From Hepsetus odoe (lineage: Eukaryota > Chordata > Actinopteri > Characiformes > Hepsetidae): a DNA stretch of 64,000 nucleotides. The notes beneath the pieces are model-generated. The model did no database searches. It saw only the letters and a program-made list of their open reading frames with translations, and was not told where the DNA came from. The stretch lies in NCBI GenBank assembly GCA_017165825.1, contig CM029370.1, forward strand, positions 26,616,959-26,680,958. The letters are read 5' to 3'. Every line of letters begins with the position of its first letter. The stretch's first letter is position 1. Below, piece after piece: positions 13,060 to 24,320 of the stretch. A program made the translations under genes and the position numbers.

Positions 13060-13240
13060 TGATTCTCCAGTGGTTAGGGAGTTGGCCCCAGGATCGAAAG
13101 GTCATGGGTTCGAATCCCAGACCTGTAGGTTGCCTTGAGGTACGCTTGAGCAAGGTAGTGTCCCCATCACTGCTCCCAGATGCAAGACATAGCTGCCACC
13201 CGCTGCACGGTGTGTGTATGGGTGAAAAGCAGAGGTTTTC
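13060..13240 (+). mobile_element. SINE family A, plus orientation
   Basis: Carries AGTGGTTAGGGAGTTGGCCC, B-box GGGTTCGAATCCC, CTTGAGCAAGGTAGTGTCCC, the CTGCACGGTGTGTGTATGGG segment and AAAGCAGAGG. It ends where an oppositely oriented family C element begins. Confidence 0.8.
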
Positions 13241-13244
13241 TTCA

Positions 13245-13496
13245 TGAGTCAGACTAGGCTAATGGGAGGATGATGGAGTCTATCCCAGCACTCATAGTGC
13301 GATGGATAATGACATTTCCTGGACAAGTCACAGTCCAGGACAGGGGGCATCTCCAGTCCACCTGATGACCTGATGTGCATGTCCTTGGATTGCATGAGGA
13401 AACAGAAGCACCCTGATCCGCACAGAGGTGGGGAGAACATACAAACTCCACACAGAAAGTGCCCAGGCTGCCCTGCAGGGATCCAAGCCCAGATAA
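13245..13496 (-). mobile_element. repeat family C, minus orientation
   Basis: On the + strand: TCTATCCCAGCACTCATAGT, CATCTCCAGTCCACCTGATG, ATGTGCATGTCCTTGGA and GGGGAGAACATACAAACTCC. This is the reverse of the teleost 'GGAGTTTGCATGTTCTCCCC' repeat. It abuts the preceding SINE tail to tail. Confidence 0.75.
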
Positions 13497-13684
13497 GGAC
13501 CTACTAATTTTGACTCTTTAAAGATAGAAAGTGATCAGAAGTGCATATTTATAAGTGTAATTCCAACAACAATTGACAATTCATTTGCAAAATTACTTTA
13601 AAGCAGTATAGCGCATTGGCAGTAATAACAAGGGATGTATTGTAATTTAAAACACTTTTTTTTTATATGCGCAATACAGGAGAA

Positions 13685-13892
13685 AAGGGGCTAGGCTCCA
13701 AGTTTGGAAAATTGTGAGTTAGAATCCCAGACCGGTAGGATGCTCTGAGGCACCCTTAAGCACGGTACTGTCCCCTTCACTGCTCCCTGGTTGCTTTCAA
13801 TAGATGCCCCCTGCTGCATGGTTTGTGTGGGTGAATAGCAGCGGTTGAACTTCGTTGTGGTTCAGAAAGACAAACAGTCACTGTCACTTCAT
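13685..13892 (+). mobile_element. SINE family A, diverged, plus orientation
   Basis: GGGGCTAGGCTCC head remnant, TTAGAATCCCAGACCGGTAGG, CTTAAGCACGGTACTGTCCC, CCCTGCTGCATGGTTTGTGTG and a terminal CAGTCACTGTCACTT. It is more diverged than neighbouring copies. Confidence 0.7.
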
Positions 13893-14326
13893 CAGTATAA
13901 CTAGTATTTTGTAAAAGTTTACTGAATTCAGCATCAGCTTTTTTTTTTTTAACAGGAGATGGACCCAGATTTTGTCCAATACTTTTCATCTGAGCGCATC
14001 ATTACTAATAATTCCGCTTTTATGTGTTAATGGCAAAAAGATGAATGTCTTTGTTCATGGAAGGCAGGCTTTTTGAACTACGACCAAAGTCTTTCCCTGT
14101 GAACATCCTGCATCATCCTGAACATCCTGTGTGACAGCATTCAGAATTAGCAGTACAGCTTATCTCCTTGCAGGATTTTTCTTCTCTGATTTCTCTGACA
14201 CCAGCCCTAATGCTACAAAGTAGAAGATGAAGGTTTTATCTTATATTCCACACAGCAGCAAGGTTTATGTGATTTCTGAAAGTCTGTCAGTCTATCGTAG
14301 GCTTTTTAAGTCTTTTTTTTTTTTTT
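13893..14326. other. intronic DNA, nothing recognised
   Basis: Contains only poly-T/poly-A runs (13938-13952 and 14312-14326). The second directly precedes a LINE fragment. Confidence 0.5.
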
Positions 14327-14535
14327 GAGTCAAAGTTAGAGAAGCAAGGTTGCGTTGATTTGGACATGTCCAGAAGATGGAGCTGCCTGGAAAGAGGAAA
14401 AGAGGAAGACCAAAGAGGAGGTTTATGGTGAGAGAGGACATGCAGGTGGAAGATGCAAATGACTGGAAGAAATTGAAACAGATAATCTGCTCTGGCGAAC
14501 CCTAAATGAAAAGAAGAAGAAGAAGAAGAAGAAGA
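14327..14535 (+). mobile_element. RTE-like LINE 3' fragment, diverged
   Basis: Degenerate copy of the LINE C-terminus that encodes the GKRKRGRPKRR-type motif (here GAGCTGCCTGGAAAGAGG and AGACCAAAGAGGAGGTTTATG). It has a deletion after GTTTATGG compared with 49889-50088. The tail is (AAG)n at 14512-14535, which merges into GGGA and GA repeats. No intact reading frame. Confidence 0.75.
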
Positions 14536-14571
14536 TGGAGAGAGGGAGGGAGGGAGGGAGGGAGAGAGAGA

Positions 14572-14619
<48 letters not shown>
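14512..14619. repeat. compound (AAG)n-(GGGA)n-(GA)n microsatellite
   Basis: Three purine repeats in succession: (AAG)n to 14535, (GGGA)n near 14541-14562, and (GA)n to 14619. Position and composition suggest that it grew from the LINE tail. Confidence 0.9.
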
Positions 14620-14625
<6 letters not shown>

Positions 14626-15624
14626 GAGTTTATATAAAGTGAACATGTTTTTCTATATATAAAATAAGAAAAGGAAAGCAGTGTGTTCAAATTTCAGTAA
14701 TAATCGAGTAACTAAATAAAAAATATTAATACCACAAAATAAAATTTATATATTTTCCACCCATCCCAGCAGTGGGGTTTTAATGCCATTTTTTCATTTG
14801 TTATATTATTTGTAACATGTTTAATATTGTAAGCATTTAAAATACCTCATGGTTGAAGACTGACCTTTATGGTTATGTATGTACTTTAAGTGGAGCTGCT
14901 TTGCTGAATTTAAATCACTGAGATAAATGAATGCTCATGAAGTCAAATGCACTGGGATTGGATACAGGCTTCTTTATATGTGATTTTTTGTGCAATATTG
15001 CACCAGCCAATACCTGGATAACAGATCAAATCAATGTATTGTACAACCTTGGCTGTTTAACCCTCCCAGAAAGCAGCAACACTGCTTTATAATCTCATGA
15101 TCTCCGGGTTTCTGTACAGAGAACTTTTATCTCATTTCTTTATTCTATGTTCAGTCGTGCATTGTCTGATACAGCCTTCAGTATTTAGGCTAAAGCAAAG
15201 TGTTAGCAGCCTGCCTCTCAGATCCATTTTGGTTCAAAGATCTTTAAAGCAGGGCCCTGGGGATGTGCATGATCCTTCAAAAAAAACAAAAAAATGTTAT
15301 TGCAGACCCATTTTTTGGGAATTTTTTATCTCTTGTTTCAAATCTCATAAAGCGTCTCATTTTTCCTCATCTTGTGCTTCAGTGCTTGTGCAGTGCTTAC
15401 GTCTCTGATAAGAGGATAACACAGTGACAACAAAAAGAGAGAGTTTTTTGAAGTGGCAGAAGATGGCCCAAAGAAAGTTATGCATTTTCTCTGTTTGAGG
15501 ATTTTTGTTAGTTATGGCCCAATTTCATAGTTATTATGCAGCTGCAGAAGGCTGGGTGGAAGCCATAGTAGGTGTGTATGTGTGTGTGTGGCTGTGTGTC
15601 AACACCAGCAGCTTGTTCATCAAG
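14620..15624. other. intronic DNA, nothing recognised
   Basis: AT-rich, with a short (TG) run near 15572-15590. No gene seen. Confidence 0.5.
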
Positions 15625-16328
15625 CTACACTGATCAGCCGCTGCACTTGTGAATAGCCTGTCCTGAAGCACATGGCTCCTTTCTGCCAGTCCCTTGTTTT
15701 TCCACCTGCTTTAAAAACCAAACCACAGTTAGTGCTGTCAGTCTTCGCTCTCTTCATTGATTTGGGAACTGCAGTGCTCACTTTAAGGCCGGCTATGGGA
15801 GGAAGGTGCCATAACACACAGTGCATTGCGGCATGCTGCGTATGGGGCTGCAGACTGGGCAAAGTGCCCGTGATGACCTCTGTCCACCAATGAAAGGGCC
15901 AATTGACACTTGAACATCAGAACTGGAGCATGGCGCCATGGAAGCAGGTGGCCCGGTTTAAAGAAATACGTCCTCTTTACGCTATAAGGACAGCCAGGAG
16001 AGTGTGCATCTCCTACCTGGGGAATGGAAGGCATCAGCTGTGAGAGAACGTTGGCTGAGGCAATTTGATGTTCTGAGCAATAATCTGCTGGGAAATCAAC
16101 CTCCTGGATGTCACTTCAACTCATCCAACTAAAGGTTTTGCAGACAATGGACATCCCTGCATGGCTGTTGACTTGGCCGGCCTCAAGATTTGAAAATTTA
16201 AATCCAATCAAGCATCTTAGGGACGAGCCGGACAGACTAGCGGAAACCCCATCTCACAACTTACAGAAACGGTGCGGATGTCTTGGTGCAGACACCACAT
16301 CACACCATTAGAGGTCTTGTGGAGTCCA
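15625..16328 (+). pseudogene. decayed Tc1/mariner-like transposon (transposase remnant)
   Basis: Begins with TACACTGATCAGCC, matching the terminal repeat typical of a common teleost Tc1/mariner-like family (known from memory). Transposase-gene remnants follow in order: GAACTGGAGCATGGCGCCATGG, TGCATCTCCTACCTGGGGAA, TCTGCTGGGAAATCAACC, GTTGACTTGGCCGGCCTC, AATCCAATCAAGCATCTTAG, CACAACTTACAGAAACGG and TAGAGGTCTTGTGGAGTCC. There are many frame breaks and deletions and no intact catalytic open frame. The 3' terminal repeat was not seen. Confidence 0.75.
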
Positions 16329-18820
16329 TTTTCCAAGATCCCACTGCAAAATGCAGTTCTGAGGTCCATTAAAACTCAAATCAGCTAAAAATCTCAGATT
16401 CTGCAACTCACATATTCATCAAATTATAAATGAAACCATAATTCCAACATATTTCAAAGGATTATGTGGTCATTTTTCTAAAACTGGGTAATTTTAACAG
16501 GATTATAACTCATAGGTAGTTTTTCTTTTCACTAAGCATCATTCGAAACTCTGGCATCCAGAATTCAGAGGACGTCTGATGATTTCTGGTGTGAAAATGC
16601 AAAGAAAAACACTAAAACAGTCCTGATATTACAAAATTAATGCATGAAATAATGCGTTAAAAAAGTGCCTAAATAAAAAACACATTTACATTTCATCTCC
16701 GTTTTGTGTTTTGGAGGCAGATGTTTTAATGTATGTGAGACGTGAATCAGAAGCCTTTTAGTTGATTATTATAATTGAGAGACAATCCACCAGACCTTCA
16801 CTTGCACTTAAACTCGTCATTTAATGCATTGTTGTCATTTAATAATCATTCTGCCATTCGGGTTGAAATGGCTGACACTGTCGCGTACCAGATGAAATCA
16901 AAGCGCTGGCGGCTGCTCCAGCCTTTGCTCCACTACAAAGAAGGATCTAAAGTTATAATTGGCTGCTTCCATGACAGACGTGAAGTCTGGATGCATCATG
17001 AGGCAGAGGTGCTTTTTCTTTGCTGTGTTATATGCCTTCGTTTCTTTGCACGGTTCACCTTCATATTTGGAAACAAAATTAAAACTGCACATGCCCTCTT
17101 CTCCAAAGCATGAAGGTTTTTTGTTCGGCGACTCCAGAGAGATGCAAAACAGAATTTTTGACTTGTTCACGTCACTATTATCATACTGATAATAGAACTC
17201 ATGAAGTGTAAATGTCCTCCGCAGAAGATTCAGTTTCATCCCCCAAGTGTTCAAGTCAGAATTAGCATTATGAAGGTCAAGGACTCCAAATAACAAAACA
17301 TCTAAAGCTGGACAATCAGCTCCCATACAATGCAGAGATGAATAGGAATGCGTTGGCATGCACAGTAATAGGGTTGGATAACAGAATGATTAGCATTAGA
17401 ACAGCCAAGATGTTAAGAAAACTGCACGGCCATAATTAACATGCAATAAGAGCTGGAGGTTTAGATTCCTTCCTTTGACTTTTCATAGCCCACTTCCAGC
17501 AGTGTTAACTTTCTCCACTCTATCCTAATGGAAGGAGGAAGATATTACGCGGATTGATCTGGTGATCCAGTGTCTTCTAAGATTAATTAGATGGCAAATT
17601 AATCTGGATGTGAGAATCAACAATGCAGTCTTCCATGCAGGTCTCCTCGCACGTGTTAAAGGTTGGACAATGTGGCAGAAATGGAAGATAGCTGGATATC
17701 TGCTTGATATAAGCAGATTATTCGGCAACACAAGGGCATTTTGTGAGGTTATATAGCTTTATAATGATAAAAACATCAAATTGGCAAACGAAATAATGCT
17801 GAAACCGTAACACTTCTTTGAGACTGCGAGACTTTCTTGCCTTTGTCTCATCGTTTCTTGTTTTCATGCCTGCTGATCACAGGCAGGCTTAATGCTTCAC
17901 CTGATCGATGACATGGGCAGGAAATTGATTGATGGGTTGAGCAATCAGCGTCTCTCTTCCCAAGCCTGCAGGACAAATGCTGTCAATCAGTTCCCCTCCC
18001 ACCGGAGCCATACCATTAAGGCTCAGGGAATTTCAGCACCAGCCTCTGCTGACTCCTTCAGCAAGGGGCACGCTGTGTGTTTGACCTGGGAACAGGCTGT
18101 TGTCTTTGCTGAAGTCAAAATAGGGAGACTTTTATCAGCACCCCAGAAGTGGAGGATTACATTCCACAGTCTGCAGGTCACACTGTCACACTTGCACATT
18201 TCTGGAAAATTGTTCAAATTCCAGGGGTCTGTGGGTGATTAAAGATGAATGCTGCCCCCTCGATGCACTGAATTAATTTTGCACCAAAATCTACTCGCTG
18301 GCGTGTTCAGAAAGGTCACAATCATCAGAAATTCCTAAGGTTAGGAGGTAAGGGGCTGAGCTAATTCAGATTCTTCACATTTACCAGAAATGACGTTTTG
18401 CTTCAAACAGGTTTTGGATTTTGTATATTTAGATCTGCACCTGTGTCTTACAGAAGCTCGAGCTAATCTCAGAGGCTTCCCATTCATTCACTTTAGTTGT
18501 AAATATGTACGTTTCCACATTTGGCAAGCGCTGTGAACAATTTATTTTTTTTTGTTCAAAAAATAAACAGTTGTTTTATCCATCAGGCTGTACAGTGAGC
18601 AGTTTTATTTTAATAAATTTTTATCTGCTTTACATCATAATTTACTTTGACCATTTTATTTTACATTTTTTTATTAATATATTTTTAAAAATGTATTAAT
18701 TAATAAAAAAGGTCTTTCTCTAGTGTGGTCATTTACAACAAATAGCAATATATATTTTTAAATTGTTACATAATTGACAGCACTTTGAGCTGCATCATAA
18801 TACCTGAAATTACATCATCA
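16329..18820. other. intronic DNA, nothing recognised
   Basis: Single-copy-looking. The longest open frame (minus strand 16898-17359, 153 codons) has no recognisable domain, signal or family resemblance and is treated as chance. Confidence 0.5.
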
Positions 18821-18823
18821 TTG

Positions 18824-18867
<44 letters not shown>

Positions 18868-18872
18868 AATAA
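18821..18872. repeat. (TTA)n microsatellite
   Basis: About 14 nearly pure ATT/TTA units inside an AT-rich stretch. Confidence 0.9.
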
Positions 18873-19231
18873 AAATCATTTTAAGGTTTTTAAGGCTGAG
18901 AGGTGTTGAAGCTTTCTCTGTCTTCAGAAATTCCATTATAATTGGGAAGCCTTTAGCATTTGATTGACCGATGATTTGAGAGTTCAGTTCTTTTCATGCG
19001 TCAATCATCCGCTGGCTTTGTATGTGGAGATGAAATGACTCAACTTTCTGTTTGCTTCAGCTTATCAGCTTCAGGACCAACTGTAGAAGGGTATGATGGG
19101 TGAGGAAGAGACATACTCCAAACACCAAAAGTAAATCATATGGGTTTTTTGGAACTGGATAAGGAAATGGATATAAGATAAAGTGCATGACTGTCTGGCC
19201 TTAGCTGTGCAGAGATTATCTAATACACTTT
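18873..19231. other. intronic DNA, nothing recognised
   Basis: No repeat or gene recognised. Confidence 0.45.
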
Positions 19232-19442
19232 TGAGCAGCGCTGGTCTAGCGGTTAGGGATTAGAGCCAGGCTCGGAAGGTGGTGGGTTCGAATCCAGTGC
19301 CTTGAGCTACCCTTGAACATGGGACTGTCCCCATCACTGCTCCCCGGATGCAGGTGAAAAGCAGGGTCTGCATTTCATTGTGGTTCACTGTGTGCTGTGC
19401 TGTGTTTCACAAAGACTAATAGTCTCTTTCACTTTACTTTTC
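19232..19442 (+). mobile_element. SINE family A, plus orientation
   Basis: GAGCAGCGCTGGTCTAGCGG head, GTGGGTTCGAATCC B-box, CTACCCTTGAACATGGGACT, ATTTCATTGTGGTTCACTGTG and a CTCTTTCACTTTACTTTTC end. Some of the middle is deleted. Confidence 0.75.
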
Positions 19443-20145
19443 AGTGCATGTCATGGACAGTGCCTGGAAAGCAGCTGTCAAAATTGCAGGATGGAAAAGA
19501 GTATAGAATTTCCCTCGGGAACAATAAAGCTTTCACGGTTCTGATTCTGATCGGATTCTGATTGATTATGGAATAAAAGAAAAGGCAAGTCCCTGAGGAC
19601 GTCTTATTGCTACTCATGACAAACAAAGTTCAGGAATAACCTTTAAATGTCAAATGTCAATTTTTTTTTTTTTTTTACTGCTGGTTCACAGGGGTGTTGG
19701 TGCACATACAGTAACTGAGAAATATGAAATGCGGGATTCAGATGTGTGGTGAATTTAATGGATTTAATTTAATCCAAAGGATTACCTCTGAACTGTGATG
19801 AGTGCTGATCTCAGATCTGTTTTGTATGAAAATGTGCATCATAAAAACTGGGTAATCTGATCCGAGACCAATCCTCCTTGTGATTGTGGTTTTGTGAATA
19901 GCAACCCTGGTTGTGTCAGAAACGGCTTTCTTTGGTGGCGTTTTGAGAAGTTTTGTTTAGTATTATTGCTCACCAAATCAACAAGTTTGCACAACTGTAA
20001 TGAGAAGTTGGATGTGGTTTGATGATGTGGGACAATTTGGGTGACTATTTGCATCAAATGTTTGTAATCAGTGGTAGCCTTGTAGCTCAAGAAGCAAACT
20101 AAGGAGCCAAAATTGAAACACCAGGCATGTCTTCATTGATCGACT
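19443..20145. other. intronic DNA, nothing recognised
   Basis: A poly-T run lies at 19661-19676. No gene or known repeat seen. Confidence 0.45.
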
Positions 20146-20427
20146 TCTTCTTCTTCTTTCGGCTGCTCCCTTTCAGGGGTCGCCAGAGCGGATCATCCGC
20201 TTCAATTTCTTCCTGTCCTCTGCATCTTCCTCCTTCAAACCGACCACCTGCATGTCCTCTCTCACCACGTCCATAAACCTCCTCTTTGGTCTTCCTCTTT
20301 TCCTCTTTCCTGGCAGCTCCATCTTCAACATCCTTCTCCCAAAATAATTCTCTTCTCTCCTCTGCTCATGTCCAAACCAACGCAACCTTGCTTCTCTAAC
20401 CTTGTCTTCAAAACGTCCAGCCTGACC
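20146..20427 (-). mobile_element. RTE-like LINE 3' fragment, minus orientation
   Basis: The minus strand encodes the C-terminal part of an RTE-type LINE polyprotein, open from 20385 to 20173: RWFGHEQRREENYFGRRM, then a basic GKRKRGRPKRR stretch, VREDMQVV and an acidic EEDAEDR. Upstream, KVREARL continues to about 20427, where the copy is 5'-truncated. The 3' end is a (GAA)n tail at 20146-20160 after the stop. This is a dead fragment, not a functional gene. Confidence 0.85.
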
Positions 20428-21105
20428 TGCTTTTAGATTGGCTGTCCATATGTATTCAGATTGCTAAGCCCCTCCCTAAACACACATGCACACAGAGTCT
20501 CATCCACATTCAGTGGATCAGGCCTTCTCGATCAACATATGTTCTTCCCCAGAGGGGGCCTGTCGCTGGGGAGCTTGTGTGCTTGTGGCAGCTTGACCTC
20601 AGTAATACTCTGGCTGTTGAACATGCCTGAGTTCTGCAGGGAGATTTACATAAGAAGTATGGAGCCGTCTCATGCATATTCACTCCGTTTGCCCCATTGC
20701 ACTCATCTCCTTGACCCAAAAGGTTTTCAGCGTTAGAGTTTCACTCGGAGGAATAACACATCATTGTTTAAGCAAAGGCTGATGTCACATTTATGTATTA
20801 TTATGTTCCTTCCTGGATTCTGACTCTCGGAAGTAGGTTGACAAATAGAGAATTGAGCATGAGCATGGAAATGCACTTAATGTGGCTTTGCTCAGATCAG
20901 AACAGAACCTTCTGTACCTGAAAATTATGGCCACCCTAGCGTTATGATGTACCACTAAGGAACACTGGATACGAATGAATCAGTAAATTTAAAAACGAAC
21001 GAATTACATTTTTTTAGATTTTGTATCTATTTTGTATATCACTCTTACTTTTTTACAATTTCATTGGTAATCAAGTAGTTTTCTTCATAAATATCATCAC
21101 CATAG
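20428..21105. other. intronic DNA, nothing recognised
   Basis: No gene or repeat recognised. Confidence 0.45.
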
Positions 21106-21560
21106 CAATAGTAGTGAACCAGGAAGTGCAGCAAACAAGCAAGGGCAGCGAGAGGTTGAAGAATGGAAAGGCCGTTGGTCCGGATGACATGCCGGTGGAA
21201 GCATGGAGATGTTTGGGGGAGATGGCAGTGGAGTTTCTGACCAGATTGTTTAACACAATCTTTGAAAGTGAGAGGAGCCTGAGGAGTGGAGACAAAGTGT
21301 ACTGGTACCGATTTTCAAGAATAAGGGTGATGAACAGAGCTGTAGTAACTGTAGAGGGATAAAGAGTATCAGCCACAGCATGAAGTTATGGGAAGGAGTC
21401 GTGGAAACAGGTTAAGAAAAGAGGTGATGATTAGTGAACAGCAGTATGGTTTCATGCTGAGAAAGAGCACCACAGATCACTGCAGTGTTTGCTCTGAGGG
21501 TGTTGATGCAGAAGTACAGAGAAGTAGGTTGATAGCCAAAAGGAGAAGAAGAAGATCATA
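21106..21560 (+). mobile_element. RTE-like LINE reverse-transcriptase fragment (middle region)
   Basis: Encodes, with frameshifts, the fingers region of a LINE reverse transcriptase: NGKAVGPDDMPVEAWRCLGE and EFLTRLFNTIFESER, open at 21129-21290. A broken region follows whose DNA still reads like the conserved segment that includes QQYGF and KSTTD. It ends with GGAGAAGAAGAAG, a LINE-like tail, although the C-terminal part is missing, so internal sequence was lost. Non-functional. Confidence 0.8.
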
Positions 21561-22019
21561 GTAGGAAAACTGTGTTCAGGTTGGTCTTTAGTCTGGTTAT
21601 GAGTAAGCAGATGGATGTGTTAGCCGTATAGTCTACAGTGTAGTGCCGTCTAGTTGATTTCTAAAACGTAATCCACTAAACATCCAATAATAAGAAGAAG
21701 CCACGTTGCCTTATTGTGTTTTGAAAGCTAGGATTTACTGATCCATATTTATATAAATAATAAAGTCCACTGATCTGGATCTTCCCATGGATCTTTGATG
21801 TTCCTGCTTTTAGGGATCGAATGTCTCACATTAATGGAGAGCATGGAGCTTTCTAGGTAGTGAGTATTTTTTTTTTCTTGCATTGGCTTTCATGCTTGGC
21901 CTCTTTTATTCATAATCAATAGTTTATTTTCAGATATTTCCAGACATCTCCCAGAGTGCTGAAGAAGGCACAAACAAATAGTGCATGTGTTTGCGTGATA
22001 TAGCAGACAGTGAAGAAGT
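21561..22019. other. intronic DNA, nothing recognised
   Basis: AT-rich; no gene recognised. Confidence 0.45.
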
Positions 22020-22020
22020 G

Positions 22021-22096
<76 letters not shown>
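22020..22096. repeat. (GA)n microsatellite
   Basis: About 36 nearly uninterrupted GA units. Confidence 0.95.
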
Positions 22097-22098
<2 letters not shown>

Positions 22099-23247
22099 TT
22101 TGAGCCTTGAAGGCTTGTATTTTTGGGTGATGAACGTTTCTGGCTGCCCTGATTCATCATTCCTGCTTCTCGAAGAGCACCTGAAGGAGTGAGAGTTGCC
22201 CGTTTTTGTCACATTGAGCTTTTCTGGAGGTTAAACCCTGCTGAACATTTGCTGTGGCATGTAATGAGTCTCATTAAGATCTCTGACTGAGCTTTAGTGA
22301 GAAGGCAGGAGAAATGTTGCTTCTAGAAAGTGGAAACTAAATAAAACCATCCTCCAAATAAACCCACTTCAGAGACAATGACAAAGCCAATTTAATGATA
22401 TTAACTTTGTGCAGTGCAGTCATTCGTTTCAGCCTTGGCCTCTGGGTTTCGCATGGTTTGATGATTTTTCTGCAAAAAACACCAGCTATTGTCAGTTAAT
22501 GACAAGGTCTAGTTGGCAAGATCTGAGCAAGGAAATGCCAACCTGTGCTGACCAGCAGTCTTTCAGAAATTAGGGTTGAAACCCAGGATTTATCGGTTCA
22601 CTGAACACAAGTTCAGACTTGGTTGGCAGATGGTTGCAGCATTAGAGAAGACTGCGTGACTCCCGGAGGAGAGACTTCAGAGAGTCTGCACTGGTGTTCA
22701 GGTTGACTTCTGCTCTAGGACAAAAAGCAGGACTCTCCTCTCCCCTTAGATTAATGGAGGAAGGACAGTGAGACAAGAGGGAGGATCAGCGAGGAGCTCT
22801 GTGAAGGTGAGGTGAAAAAACATCATAAAAATGGAAGATGAAGAAATTTGAAAGAGTTTGTATTCTAGACGTAGATACGTAGTTGGGGAGCTTCAGTCCT
22901 GGTCCTTATATAGCGACTCTGTTTAGTCTGTTACACAGAAAAGCTAACTCTGTGAAAGGAAATAAATAAAACATGCAATTATGGAATCTGAAAATAAAGA
23001 TGAAAAGTTTCAGGGCAGCTAATTAGATGCTATTCGATTTATATCCAGCTCTAAGGGCTCTTAGGCTTGTATGTGATTACGACAACAAGGGCAGCTAGTT
23101 TCACCTCAAAGCTCCACGGGGCTCTTTAAGCTTCCACCTCGCAGAAATCTTTTTGGCATTTTTAGCTTGTGAACTGCCAGGGGTGCAGTCAGTTGTATTT
23201 TAAATCATCAGCCTTTAGACATTTAAGAGAAGATAATTTTATATACA
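22097..23247. other. intronic DNA, nothing recognised
   Basis: No gene or repeat family recognised. Confidence 0.45.
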
Positions 23248-23508
23248 ACATGTGATCATCCATCCATTTTTTGCTGCTTGTCCCAAACGGGGTCGCAGGG
23301 GAGTGCTGTAGTAGCACACAGGGCGAAGGACGGGGGACGCACCCTGGACAGGTCGCCAGCCCATCGCAGGGAGGAGCGGGACGGGGACGGCACCTTGCTC
23401 AAGGGTACCTCAGGGCAACCCATTGGGAAGGGGTTCGAACCCCCGATCCTCCGATCATGTGGCCAACACCTTAACCATCAGGCCACCACTGCCCCTACAT
23501 GTGATCAT
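23248..23508 (-). mobile_element. full-length SINE family B with 12-bp target-site duplication, minus orientation
   Basis: Read on the minus strand: head GGGGCAGTGGTGGCCTGATG, B-box GGGGGTTCGAACCCC, body CCTGAGGTACCCTTGAGC, then the second module CTGCGATGGGCTGGCGACC through CCCCGTTTGGGACAAG and a (GGAT)n end. It is flanked by ACATGTGATCAT at 23248-23259 and 23497-23508, a perfect target-site duplication. This shows that the head and the tail module move as one unit. Confidence 0.9.
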
Positions 23509-23994
23509 TATTTGCTAAATTTATTTAGGTTGAGCTCAGCGATTGGTCTACAAAATGTGTAATGAGACTGAGACAGCCTGCTAGTTATTTTTCATAATTT
23601 CAATGAATTTGATATATTTTTTGTAATATCACACAACACTGCCTGCCATATCATAGATATCATATCATATCGAGATACAGTTCCATTAATGGACTGGGAT
23701 GCTGATGTATGACGCGATGCTTTAAAAACCAATTACCATGAAAGTTTATTTTCTCTTTTCTAAGACACCAACATGGATGGTTTGATTAGGTGGATGCTTT
23801 TTTGTACATATTTTTGTAAATATCTGACCATTTAGAAGATATTTCGCAAATCATCAGCTGCTATTTATTTATTTATTCTAATCTATTCTGTTTATTTTAT
23901 CGAACAAACTCGGTCAACAACAATGTCACACAATTTATATATGTTTTTTATTTTACCGAAGAAAAGGGAGTTCCAATCATCTGTATATGTATCC
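23509..23994. other. intronic DNA, nothing recognised
   Basis: AT-rich sequence, no gene seen. Confidence 0.45.
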
Positions 23995-24320
23995 CAGTTC
24001 AGGGGCTGCATCCTATCGCCATGGGTGTTATTAACAAACTACCTGCAAACTTCCACTGAACTCAAATACGTAGACATGTTGGTTTTATAGGTGTTTGTAA
24101 TTTGATAAAAACAACCTTTGTTGCCACACAATGAATCCTGGGATATGGTAGGCTGCGAAGGACGCACCCATTGGATCATCTGTTTCCATGGAAACAAAGG
24201 CTGCACTTCTCAGCCATGATTGAAAGAGCCTTTGGATTGGGACGGCCCGGTCATGGCTCTGTGAACGATGCAACCCTTGAATCGGGACACATCTTCTGAA
24301 AGTGAAGTTGGACAGAAGAC
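23995..24320 (+). mobile_element. small DNA-transposon (MITE-like), copy 2
   Basis: Starts with CAGTTCAGGGGCTGCATCCT, the inverse of the terminus at 1698-1717 with one mismatch. Internal GATTGAAAGAGCCTTTGGAT and TGGGACGGCC parallel copy 1. No transposase frame is present. The right end is uncertain. Confidence 0.4.

Noticed and set aside
13070..13120. Possible tRNA gene (A- and B-box-like motifs)
   Set aside because: The tRNA-like heads belong to SINEs with attached bodies and tails; no acceptor stem pairing or anticodon arm of a functional tRNA was evident.
16898..17359. 153-codon minus-strand frame
   Set aside because: No recognisable domain, signal peptide or family motif; length is within chance for AT-rich intronic DNA of this size.
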